Translations under genes and position numbers: made by a program
Part shown: piece by piece, positions 1 to 7,342 of the stretch
Layout of the letters: the number at the start of each line of letters is the position of its first letter
Numbering within the stretch: the first letter of the stretch is position 1
The notes under the pieces: model-generated
The model's input: the letters and a program-made list of their open reading frames with translations, nothing else
Told to the model about the DNA's origin: nothing
The model's database searches: none
DNA from: CAWCDJ01 sp963796485
GTDB taxonomy: Bacteria; Acidobacteriota; Terriglobia; Bryobacterales; Bryobacteraceae
Assembly (NCBI GenBank): GCA_963796485.1
Contig: CAWCLV010000007.1
Location: forward strand, 273,568 to 337,567
DNA length: 64,000 nucleotides
Direction of reading: 5' to 3'

Positions 1-586
1 GCGAAAGGACCCGCGTGGGGAAGCCCAGCTCGCCCATCGCCAGCACGATCACCCGCTCCTTCGGCAGCGCCTTTGCCACCGAGAGCACGCGCACATTGTC
101 CGAAGGCTTGCGCGCCGTGGTCACCACCTTGTAGGCATCCGCCGGGACCCGCATCACGCGGTTCATCACCGTGTCCATCGGTGGCGTCGCTTCGTAGTTG
201 TGGTAAGAAACCACCACCTGGACGCGGCCGCGGAATTGCGCCATTTTCTCCTGGGCGGCTTCGGCGCTCTCAATTTCCACGTCGATGGCCTGGGCGCCGC
301 CGCGAACGGCAGTCTCCAGGATGGCAAACTGTTCCTCGATGCTGCCGTTGAACTTTCCGTGGTTCTGGTGCCGCCTGCACGTGGCCAGCACGGTGCAATC
401 CGGGAATTCCTCCAGAAATCCGGAGATTGCCTCGGCTCCCTTGCAGGGAGTATCGAGAAAATCCAGCCGGAATTCGAGAAAAGTCTCGCCCGCCTCGGCT
501 TCTCGTCGAGCGTGGTCCAGCAAGGTTGGAACGTCTGGCAGGCCCAACGCGATGCATATACGCGGGAGCGCTCTCGATTGCGGCAT
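1..586 (-). CDS. aroD: Type I 3-dehydroquinate dehydratase, C-terminus cut by window edge
   Basis: Shikimate-pathway enzyme that dehydrates 3-dehydroquinate to 3-dehydroshikimate through a lysine Schiff base, in the cytoplasm. The frame opens with ATG at 586 and stays open to base 1, giving about 195 residues. Visible family landmarks are EFRLDF (about residues 38-43), TCR (69-71), SYHNY with the catalytic His (His129) and AYKVV with the Schiff-base Lys (Lys153). The GELGFPTR stretch near the edge fits the substrate-binding region. Many acidobacteria fuse this domain to shikimate dehydrogenase; whether that holds here lies outside the window. It sits 46 bp downstream of the DeoC-like gene at the end of the tol transcription unit. 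Confidence 0.88.
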   Translation of the reverse strand, partial: MPQSRALPRICIALGLPDVPTLLDHARREAEAGETFLEFRLDFLDTPCKGAEAISGFLEEFPDCTVLATCRRHQNHGKFNGSIEEQFAILETAVRGGAQAIDVEIESAEAAQEKMAQFRGRVQVVVSYHNYEATPPMDTVMNRVMRVPADAYKVVTTARKPSDNVRVLSVAKALPKERVIVLAMGELGFPTRVLS

Positions 587-632
587 CTTACAAAGAATCT
601 CAGAATAACACGAGGTACGCGCCCCCCCGGAC

Positions 633-1343
633 TCACGTCGCACTTATCTCCCGGCGCGCCCCCAAGGCGTCCAGAATCGCGGAAGTCGCCTCCGTCCGGA
701 TCCTCGTACAGCCCAAATCGCGGACCTCCAGGGCCTGCTCGAGCGTGTCCACGCCTTCCGCCTCGACCCCGATTTCCTCCGGGACATGCTTGCGCATCAG
801 CCGGATATCGGCCGCGTTCCAACGCCCCGGTCCGAAACCGGTGGAAGTCTTCACGAAATCCGCCTCGGCCCGTTCGGCGCACACGCAAGCGATAATCTTC
901 AATTCGTCGGTGAGATACCCGTTCTCCAAGGTTACAGTCAGGCGGGCGCCTTCCTTGTGGCAACTCTCGGCCATCTGGAGGAGCTCCGTCTGAACGTGCT
1001 GGAATTCGCGGGCGAGCAGTTTCGAGACGGTGACGACTACGTCGATTTCCCGGGCACCGCGCCGAAGCAGGTCACGCGCTTCGTACAGCTTGGTGCCGGT
1101 GTTCGCCGAACCATGAGGAAAACCGCAGACGCTCCCTACCCGGACGCTGCTGCCGCCGATGGTGCGCATAGCCAGTTCCACATCGCAGGGACGCACGCTG
1201 ACGAACCCTACCCGGCGCGCCTTGGCCAGCTCGATTCCGGCGACCACCTGCTCATCGGTCAGGTCCGGACGGACGAGCGAATGCCCGATCATCGCGGCCA
1301 GATCTTCGTAAGTTGGCAGGGGATTGGGAGACTGGGGAACCAT
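633..1343 (-). CDS. DeoC-like class I aldolase with altered active site
   Basis: A 236-residue protein of the deoxyribose-phosphate aldolase (DeoC) family. I chose the ATG at 1343 (MVPQSPNP), 32 bp after the upstream cpoB stop, rather than a longer frame overlapping cpoB. The Schiff-base lysine is present in FVKTSTGF (Lys165), and so is the acidic residue in REIDVVV (Asp101). The second conserved lysine of DERA, normally in a GVKAAGG context (Lys201 in E. coli), is Glu194 in GVEAEGV. The usual GTSSG phosphate loop reads RTEAT. The fold assignment is firm. Activity on deoxyribose 5-phosphate is doubtful, so no gene symbol is given. Co-directional with the tol genes and aroD. Confidence 0.78.
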   Translation of the reverse strand: MVPQSPNPLPTYEDLAAMIGHSLVRPDLTDEQVVAGIELAKARRVGFVSVRPCDVELAMRTIGGSSVRVGSVCGFPHGSANTGTKLYEARDLLRRGAREIDVVVTVSKLLAREFQHVQTELLQMAESCHKEGARLTVTLENGYLTDELKIIACVCAERAEADFVKTSTGFGPGRWNAADIRLMRKHVPEEIGVEAEGVDTLEQALEVRDLGCTRIRTEATSAILDALGARREISAT

Positions 1344-1375
1344 ACGGCTCCAGTCTATCAGGAGAAGACGGAGGG

Positions 1376-2344
1376 CTACTTGCGGCGCCTGGTCCCTTTG
1401 GGGGAGGCGGCTCGGGCCGAGCCGCACTGATACCCCAAAGTCACGATCTGCCGGCAAGCCTGCTGCGCCAGGTTGCTGTTCGGAAACCGTTTGCGCAGTT
1501 CCTGAAATTCGCGGTTGGCTTCGGTCCGGCGGCCCAGTTTGGCCAGGGCCAGCCCCTTACCGTAGAAAGCGTCGGCCATCTTGTTGTTGTTATCCGGGTA
1601 TTTCTCCAGGACCAGGTCGTACTCTTTTACGGCCGTGTCGTAGTCGCCCTGCGAATAGTGGATCCACGCGATGTAGTACTGAGCGTTGGGCGCGAGTTCG
1701 GTATTGCCGTACCAGTGGAGGAGTTGCCCGTATTCCTGGATCGCGAGGTCGAATTTGCCGCCTTCGCGGTCGCGGTTGGCGTTATTGTAAAGGTCGTTCA
1801 ACTGGATGGTGGGGGTGTCGAGCGCCGAGGGTTGGGAAGAAGCCATGGGCGCACCGCCTTGCGAGCCGCCTTGAGGCGGACCGGACTGCTGCGGGGGAGG
1901 CGCCGGGGGCGCCTGCAACACTTTGACCGCATTTCCGACATCCGTGAGCTGGGCCTGGATTTTGGAGATCGAAGTGGAGAGGTCGGCCATCGACTGCTGC
2001 ATGGTCCGCACGTCATTTTGCAGTGCGTCCATCCGGGCGCTCAAGCCCACAACGGGGGCGACCACCTTCGTCTCCTGCTCGCGCAGGCTTTGCTGCAGGC
2101 TGCCCTGGATGGTGGCCACCGCCCGGCTCGCATCGTTCGCCGACGAAATGGCGGTGCTTACCAGGGTTCGGATTTCAATCAGTTTCGCATCCTGCGATTG
2201 CTGCATCTGGCGCACCATGTCCTGCAATTGCGCCACGTCCCGCTGCAATTCCTGGATTTCCTTGCTTGCCGCAAACGACCGCACAGGCATGAGCGCGAGG
2301 AGCGCACCCAGGGCTGCGGCCGTCACCAGACCACGTTGGATCAT
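1376..2344 (-). CDS. cpoB: Tol-Pal system TPR protein CpoB (YbgF)
   Basis: Periplasmic protein that in proteobacteria links Tol-Pal outer-membrane constriction to peptidoglycan synthesis. It has 322 residues from the ATG at 2344, which has GGAG about 8 nt upstream. A signal peptide (MIQRGLVTAAALGALLALMP region) is followed by a long coiled coil (about residues 28-140, QELQRDVAQLQDMV), a Pro/Gln/Gly-rich linker, then C-terminal TPR repeats (about 185-300) with motifs such as YNNANRDREGGKFDLAIQEY and YYIAWIHYSQGDYDTAVKEY. It lies directly downstream of pal, the standard position. Confidence 0.9.
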   Translation of the reverse strand: MIQRGLVTAAALGALLALMPVRSFAASKEIQELQRDVAQLQDMVRQMQQSQDAKLIEIRTLVSTAISSANDASRAVATIQGSLQQSLREQETKVVAPVVGLSARMDALQNDVRTMQQSMADLSTSISKIQAQLTDVGNAVKVLQAPPAPPPQQSGPPQGGSQGGAPMASSQPSALDTPTIQLNDLYNNANRDREGGKFDLAIQEYGQLLHWYGNTELAPNAQYYIAWIHYSQGDYDTAVKEYDLVLEKYPDNNNKMADAFYGKGLALAKLGRRTEANREFQELRKRFPNSNLAQQACRQIVTLGYQCGSARAASPKGTRRRK

Positions 2345-2421
2345 AGAACTACTCTCCTGTAGGGCGCGGGCCGGTGGATACCAGGCCCGCACCCAGGGTT
2401 CTGCTACTTTCTTCCTCTATC

Positions 2422-3207
2422 CTACTGCCCGGCGGCGAAGTGGACGCGCCGGTTCTTCTGCCAGCAAGCTTCGTTCGACTCGGTACAAACCGGACGCTCC
2501 TTGCCATAGCTGATGGTTCTTAGCTTATCGGCCGGAACCCCAAGCTGCACGAGGAAGTCTTTCGCCGAGGTCGCGCGCCGGTCGCCAAGACCGATATTGT
2601 ATTCGGCGGAGCCGCGCTCGTCGGTGTTGCCTTCCACCATGACGGAAGCATTCGGGAAGTCGGCGAGAATGTTCTTGATGGCGGCGGCATCCTTCGTCAA
2701 CGCCTCGCGGGCGTCGGGGCGGATATCGCTCTTGTCGTAATCGAAATACGCATCCTGCACATCCGAGCTCAAGCGCTGCTCGAGAGTGGCGCTGGGAGCC
2801 GCCGGTGGCGGCGGAGGAGGCGGCGGCGGGGGCGCACTCACTTCCACGGTTGCCGACGCTGTGGTATTTCCGCCGGGACCGCTGGCAGTCAGGGTGTAAG
2901 TGGTAGAGTCGCTCGGGAACACGCGGCGGTTGCCGGTATTCGGGACCGTGCCGACGCCCTGATTGATCGAAACGCTGGCGACATCGCCGGAGACTTCCCA
3001 TCGCAGCGTGGACGATTGGCCGCGCTGAATCGAGGTCGGCTCTGCCGTGAACTGCGTGACCGTGGGTGCCTTCGGTGCCGGCCTCGGTGCTTCCGGAGCG
3101 GGCGGCGGGGGTGGGGGTGGCGGCGGCGCTTTCTTCTTGCAGCCTGCCGCGAACATCGCCAGCGAGACTGCAAACAGGCTGGCCGTGATCTTTCGTTTAC
3201 TCAACAT
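2422..3207 (-). CDS. pal: Peptidoglycan-associated lipoprotein Pal with extra Ig-like domain
   Basis: Outer-membrane lipoprotein that binds peptidoglycan and TolB. It has 261 residues with a lipoprotein signal ending in FAAGC (lipidated Cys about 23). Two poly-proline tracts (about residues 28-37 and 126-136) flank an Ig/PKD-like beta domain (FTAEPTSIQRGQSSTLRWEV onward), which ordinary Pal proteins lack. The C-terminus is a typical OmpA-like domain with the FDYDKSDIR strand and the NTDERGSAEYNIGLGDRRA peptidoglycan-binding motif. It sits between tolB and cpoB. The poly-proline spacers probably lengthen the reach from membrane to wall. Confidence 0.92.
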   Translation of the reverse strand: MLSKRKITASLFAVSLAMFAAGCKKKAPPPPPPPPPAPEAPRPAPKAPTVTQFTAEPTSIQRGQSSTLRWEVSGDVASVSINQGVGTVPNTGNRRVFPSDSTTYTLTASGPGGNTTASATVEVSAPPPPPPPPPPAAPSATLEQRLSSDVQDAYFDYDKSDIRPDAREALTKDAAAIKNILADFPNASVMVEGNTDERGSAEYNIGLGDRRATSAKDFLVQLGVPADKLRTISYGKERPVCTESNEACWQKNRRVHFAAGQ

Positions 3208-3234
3208 GAACTACGCCTCCTGAATAATCATCAT

Positions 3235-4623
3235 CTATTTTCCCCAAACGGGCGTCAGATTGCTGCCCTGCGTGGTTAGGGGAGTTACTTGCGTTCCGTC
3301 CGCCAGCATCGTATAAATCTGCGATCGCCCATTGCGCGTCGATGCGAAAACGATATGCCGCCCATCGGGTGCCCAGGTCGGATTTTCGTTTCGCCCCTCG
3401 TCATGCGTGAGCTGATTGTATTGATGCGACGCCACGTCCATTACGAATACATTGAATTTGCCGGCGGCGAATCCCCGAGTCCAGGAGAATGCCATCAGTT
3501 GCCCGTTTGGATGCCATGCTGGATTGGAAGCCTCTCCTGTACCATCGGTCAGGCGGATCAAATCCGAACCGTCCAGGTTCATCTTATAAATCTGTTGAGG
3601 ACCGGAACGGCCCGAAACAAAGATAATCTGGCTACCGGTCTTCGGATTCACCTTCGGCTCCGTATCTATGGAGCGCAGAGTGGTGACCGGCCGGAATTCG
3701 CTCCCATCCAAATTCGCCAGGAAGATCCGGCAGCAGCCGCCCGCCGAGGAAGAGTAGATGATCTGCTTTCCATCGGGCGTGAACGCAGGCGACGAATTCA
3801 CGGACGCTCTTTGGTTATAAAAGCGTAAATCCCGGACCGGATCCACTGAAAACACAAATATACCAGGATTTCCGCGATAGTAGCTAGTGAACGCGATTTT
3901 CGCGCCGTCTGGCGAGACCGTGGGCTGGATTGTTATCGAATTAAAGTGCGTGAGCGGCCGCTGGTTTTTGCCGTCCGGGTCCATGACCCAGATTTCCTTG
4001 TTCCCGGTGCGGGTGGAAACGAAGTAGATGTGGGTGCCGAAAAGCGACTCGCCCCCGAAAAGCGCGATGATATCGGCCGCAAATTGGTGCGCGATCTGGC
4101 GGGCTCCGGCTTCATCCACCGACGAGGCCAGATAATTTTTGCCGATCACCTGCGCGGCAGAAGGCGACGCCGCGGTCACGTCGAACAAATATCCGCGCAG
4201 CATCAGGACGCCGTTGGCAACGGCGGTATAGCCGAAAGCCAGGTACTTGGCACCGACCGGCGCCCCCGCCCAATCGGCCATCCAGTGCCCGCCTCCGTTC
4301 CGCGCCATCTCGATTTCCCCGCGGCGGCGGCGCGGCTGCGCCTGCACCGGCGGCGGAGTGACAAAATCGGAAGGCTGTTGCGGAATGAAGGCCGGATACA
4401 TGCTCTGCGAGACGACGTTGAACAGCCCGGCGCCTTGCACATCGCTGCGCAGGGTCTGGTTGAAGGCGCCCATGAAATTCTGGGCCTCCCCCGACCCGCG
4501 GAGTTCGGGAATGGCGATGGTGGCGAGTTTTCCTCCGGTAATCGTCCCGAGGTCAATCTGTTGCGCGCTGCTCAAAATAAGGGCACACGCGCCGAGCGCT
4601 CCGGCCCAAAGAAGCTTTTTCAT
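3235..4623 (-). CDS. tolB: TolB periplasmic beta-propeller protein
   Basis: Periplasmic partner of Pal and TolA in envelope constriction and outer-membrane integrity. It has 462 residues and an N-terminal signal (MKKLLWAGALGACALILSSA). The N-terminal alpha/beta domain contains IAIPELRGSGEAQNF and LRSDVQGAGLFNVV. Six-bladed PD40-type repeats follow, with recurring D-G-x-x-x/F-T-S motifs such as SPDGAKIAFTSYYRGNPGIF, TPDGKQIIYSS and APDGRHIVFASTRNG. A short Pro/Gln/Arg-rich insert (about residues 88-105) is unusual. The start is 4 bp after the tolA stop and pal follows 27 bp downstream. Confidence 0.93.
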   Translation of the reverse strand: MKKLLWAGALGACALILSSAQQIDLGTITGGKLATIAIPELRGSGEAQNFMGAFNQTLRSDVQGAGLFNVVSQSMYPAFIPQQPSDFVTPPPVQAQPRRRRGEIEMARNGGGHWMADWAGAPVGAKYLAFGYTAVANGVLMLRGYLFDVTAASPSAAQVIGKNYLASSVDEAGARQIAHQFAADIIALFGGESLFGTHIYFVSTRTGNKEIWVMDPDGKNQRPLTHFNSITIQPTVSPDGAKIAFTSYYRGNPGIFVFSVDPVRDLRFYNQRASVNSSPAFTPDGKQIIYSSSAGGCCRIFLANLDGSEFRPVTTLRSIDTEPKVNPKTGSQIIFVSGRSGPQQIYKMNLDGSDLIRLTDGTGEASNPAWHPNGQLMAFSWTRGFAAGKFNVFVMDVASHQYNQLTHDEGRNENPTWAPDGRHIVFASTRNGRSQIYTMLADGTQVTPLTTQGSNLTPVWGK

Positions 4624-4627
4624 TTTC

Positions 4628-5428
4628 TTAACGCCTCAATTCAAACCGTAATTCCAGATCTGCCCGGTCGCGGCCGAATTGCGGGGGCAGAGCCGGAAAC
4701 TTACCCGCATCCAGGACGGCCCGCATCGCCGAAAAGTCGAGTGCCTGGTTACCGCTCGATTGCGACACTTTGACCGAACCCGCCACCAGCGAGCCATCCC
4801 GCAGCAGCGAGAAGCGGACTGCCACTTGCGGTGCCGTGGTGAGGCGAGGATCAACGTCAGTGGTTTTCCATGACTGCGCGACCTTGTCGCGCAGCAGGTT
4901 GGCATACCAGCCGAACTGCGTGCCGAAAGGCGAATTCGTGCCGATTCCGACGCCGCCTCCGCCCTGCATCTGGTACATCTCGGAACTCAGCGACTGGCCG
5001 CCCGGGGTGTAAAGCTGGTTGGGGCGGTCCACCTGCTTTTCCCGCCACTTGTTGGGCTGCGCCGCCGCGGACTCGGCATATCGCTTTGGGGCGCTCTTGG
5101 TTTTGATCGGGATGGCGTCGGGCGGCGGTGCTTTGACCTTGGGCTGCGCCTTGAGCTTAGGCGGCGGCGACGGAACCCGCGATTCGGTGTCGTTGGCGAG
5201 CGGGTTCTTCGGACCTCTCCGGTTCGGCAGCGGAATGCTGGCAACGGCAGTCACCGCGACCGAGCCCAGCCGCCCGCCGTTGGGATCTCCCCAGTGCTCG
5301 ACGGTCAGCGGGTGAACGATAGAGAAGGTCACGGCGAGGGCGACTACGCCGCCATGGAGCGCGATCGACCCCCAGAACGGCCCGGTCAGCCGCTCCTGCT
5401 GCTCGAGAATGTCGGCGTGGCCGGCCAT
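4628..5428 (-). CDS. tolA: TolA/TonB-like energy-transducing protein
   Basis: Inner-membrane protein that passes proton-motive energy from TolQR to the outer membrane. It has 266 residues. One N-terminal membrane segment (about residues 18-40, GSIALHGGVVALAVTFSIV) is followed by a Pro/Lys-rich periplasmic stretch (PPPKLKAQPKVKAPPPD) and a TonB-type C-terminal domain with WYANLLRDKVAQSW, VAVRFSLLRDGSLVAGSVKV and ALDFSAMRAVLDAGKFPALP. Position in the operon makes TolA the best label, although the C-terminal domain reads more like TonB. Its start shares one base with the tolR stop. Confidence 0.88.
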   Translation of the reverse strand: MAGHADILEQQERLTGPFWGSIALHGGVVALAVTFSIVHPLTVEHWGDPNGGRLGSVAVTAVASIPLPNRRGPKNPLANDTESRVPSPPPKLKAQPKVKAPPPDAIPIKTKSAPKRYAESAAAQPNKWREKQVDRPNQLYTPGGQSLSSEMYQMQGGGGVGIGTNSPFGTQFGWYANLLRDKVAQSWKTTDVDPRLTTAPQVAVRFSLLRDGSLVAGSVKVSQSSGNQALDFSAMRAVLDAGKFPALPPQFGRDRADLELRFELRR

Positions 5429-5886
5429 TACCTTTTCTTCGAGGCGTCCTCCGGCTGGGTCACCATGTTGACCTGAAAGCCGGCGGCCCCGAGTTCAGCC
5501 GTGACCTGCGCGATGGGGTCCCAAATGGTTTCGCGGTCCGCCATCACGTAGACGCCTTTCACTTTGCCGCCGAATTTCTGCGTGATCTCCTGTTTCAGGT
5601 CCACCAGACGGATCATCTTTCCATTGAGATAGATGTCTCCGGTCTTGGGAATGGATACAACGGGGAGTTCCTGTGCCGTGTCCTTGACGGCGCGTGTCTT
5701 CGGAACATCCACTTCCAGGCCGAACTGCATCACATGGGCCGTCAGCATGAAGATGACGAGCAGCACCAAAACCACGTCTACGAAAGGAGTTACGTTGATT
5801 TCCGCGAGGCTGCCGGACGAGACGTGCCGCCGCGAACCGAAACCCCGTCCACCCCCACCGCTGCCGTTGACGGTGATCCCCATCAC
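5428..5886 (-). CDS. tolR: TolR/ExbD family inner-membrane protein
   Basis: Component of the TolQRA proton-driven motor. It has 152 residues. A Gly/Ser/Arg-rich N-terminus leads into the family hallmark EINVTPFVDVVLVLLVIFML (one membrane helix with the conserved Asp), then LEVDVPKTRA and a periplasmic domain with VSIPKTGDIYLNGK and VYVMADRETIWDPIAQV. It starts 4 bp inside the 3' end of tolQ, which indicates translational coupling. Confidence 0.94.
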   Translation of the reverse strand: MMGITVNGSGGGGRGFGSRRHVSSGSLAEINVTPFVDVVLVLLVIFMLTAHVMQFGLEVDVPKTRAVKDTAQELPVVSIPKTGDIYLNGKMIRLVDLKQEITQKFGGKVKGVYVMADRETIWDPIAQVTAELGAAGFQVNMVTQPEDASKKR

Positions 5887-6599
5887 TGCTCTCCGAAGTT
5901 GCGTTCGGCCAGGTTGAGGAACTCCAGCGCAAAATCGTCCATCCGGGCGCCGATTTCCTTGATCACGTGGCCGAAGTAGTTATAGAAGATGGCCGCGGGA
6001 ATTGCCGCCCCGAGGCCGACGGCGGTGGCGATCAGGGCCGCCGCGATGCCCGGCCCCACCGCGCTTAAACTGGTGGCGCCCTGTTGGCCCAGTCCGACGA
6101 ACGCCTTGATGATGCCGAGCACCGTGCCCAGCAAACCGATAAACGGCGTAACCGAGGCGGTGGTGGCCAGCCAGCTCATATTGCGCTCCAGCTTGGCGAG
6201 TTCCTCGCTCATTCCCAGCGAGAGACTGCGCTCCAAAGCCGTGCGGTTGATGATCGAGCCGCGCGACTTCACCTGCCGCTCGACCTCTTCGTATCCGAAA
6301 TCGAATACGGATACGAGGGGCGAGGGCCGGTACTGCTCGCTGGCAACGACGACGGCCTCCATATTCGGCGATTTGCGGAACGCCCGCAAAAACCGCGCGT
6401 TGGTCTGGCGCGCGCCGCGCAAGGACTGCATTTTGGCAAAGATGACCGTCCAGGAAAAGACCGAAAAAAGAATTAAAACCAACAGCACGGCGTCTTCGGC
6501 CAAGCCGTTCTGCTGGAGCATTCCGAAGATATCCATTTGAAGAAGGGAGGCAGCGGGAAGTGCTAAGCCCAATTCGTCTCCTAAACTCAAATCTATCAC
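5883..6599 (-). CDS. tolQ: TolQ/ExbB family proton channel protein
   Basis: Inner-membrane proton channel of the Tol motor. Three membrane helices are evident: an N-terminal one (EDAVLLVLILFSVFSWTVIF) and the paired helices near WLATTASVTPFIGLLGTVLG and GPGIAAALIATAVGLGAAIP. The start is uncertain. The longest frame uses GTG at 6599 without a ribosome site. A TTG at 6572 has AGGAG five bases upstream. The ATG at 6536 (MDIFGML) has none. First gene of the tol operon; no clear promoter was found in the 97 bp upstream. Confidence 0.92.
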   Translation of the reverse strand: MIDLSLGDELGLALPAASLLQMDIFGMLQQNGLAEDAVLLVLILFSVFSWTVIFAKMQSLRGARQTNARFLRAFRKSPNMEAVVVASEQYRPSPLVSVFDFGYEEVERQVKSRGSIINRTALERSLSLGMSEELAKLERNMSWLATTASVTPFIGLLGTVLGIIKAFVGLGQQGATSLSAVGPGIAAALIATAVGLGAAIPAAIFYNYFGHVIKEIGARMDDFALEFLNLAERNFGEQ

Positions 6600-6696
6600 A
6601 GAGACGCGGGGGAGCCGGGAAAAGACGGACGTGTTTTGACGGGCATCGCACCCCCCGCTGCCGCCGCGAAACAGCCCTGTGCGGCAGGTAGCCGGA

Positions 6697-7221
6697 TCAG
6701 CCCCAGAGATCGGCGGTGTTCACCGGTTTGCCCCGGAGCTTCAGGTAATAGAACAGCTGGCCCTTGTGCCGGTCGAGGTGCTGGATCATCTGCAGGAACT
6801 GATGGCCCAGAAGGCGGCGGACGCCGGGCGCCCAGGGAGCGGCCAGTTCCCGGCTGCCGAGCGCTTCCTCGCCGGCCTGTCCGATCATCTGGAGAGCGAG
6901 AATGTGATCCGCGCAGATGAGGGACCTGGCATTTTCGAGACTGTCGATGGCCGGCAGTTTTTCGGCGGGCGGGAGCATCTCCGCGGGAGGGATGTCCTCG
7001 AACTTCATCCCTTCCGGCATGCCCCAGTCGCCGGTGACGAATCCCTTGCACCCGGCGCCGCAAGCGCTCCCGAGGTGCATCAGCAGTTGACCGACGGTCA
7101 TCCAGTTGGAACCGCTCACGGGCTTCCAGTCGAGGCTTTCCGGATCGACGCGATCCAGGAGCTTCATAGTGGTTTGGTACGTGGATTCGAGCTCGTCTGT
7201 GAGGAGCTGTGTCCAGGTCAC
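6697..7221 (-). CDS. DinB-family four-helix protein
   Basis: A 174-residue protein of the DinB/YfiT-like superfamily, which includes thiol-transferases and DNA-damage-induced proteins. I chose the GTG at 7221 (VTWTQLLTDEL), which has AAGGAG 8 nt upstream. The three metal-ligand histidines of the superfamily are plausible at QLLMHLG, CADHILA and QHLDRHKGQLFYYLK. The C-terminal LxRHKxQLFxYLK pattern is typical. Neighbours do not suggest a role. It is not obviously linked to the tol operon, which starts about 100 bp downstream. Confidence 0.75.
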   Translation of the reverse strand: MTWTQLLTDELESTYQTTMKLLDRVDPESLDWKPVSGSNWMTVGQLLMHLGSACGAGCKGFVTGDWGMPEGMKFEDIPPAEMLPPAEKLPAIDSLENARSLICADHILALQMIGQAGEEALGSRELAAPWAPGVRRLLGHQFLQMIQHLDRHKGQLFYYLKLRGKPVNTADLWG

Positions 7222-7312
7222 GGAGGAGTCTCCTTTCGGATGGTAGTCCGGTCTGAGTGTAGGCCGTAAGGCGACCGGCGGCAAGCTGATCCGAAAGCGT
7301 GTGTCCGAAAGC

Positions 7313-7337
7313 GGGCAGGCCGGTAGGACTGCCCCAC
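7313..7337. repeat. Copy of short GC-rich dispersed repeat
   Basis: This 25-bp stretch (gggcaggccggtaggactgc and the following cccac) differs by one base from the right arm of the palindrome at 9637-9661. Both copies lie just past a stop codon on the minus strand, here 5 bp after the GH125 gene. It looks like one arm of a repetitive extragenic palindrome. Confidence 0.7.
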
Positions 7338-7342
7338 TTTCA

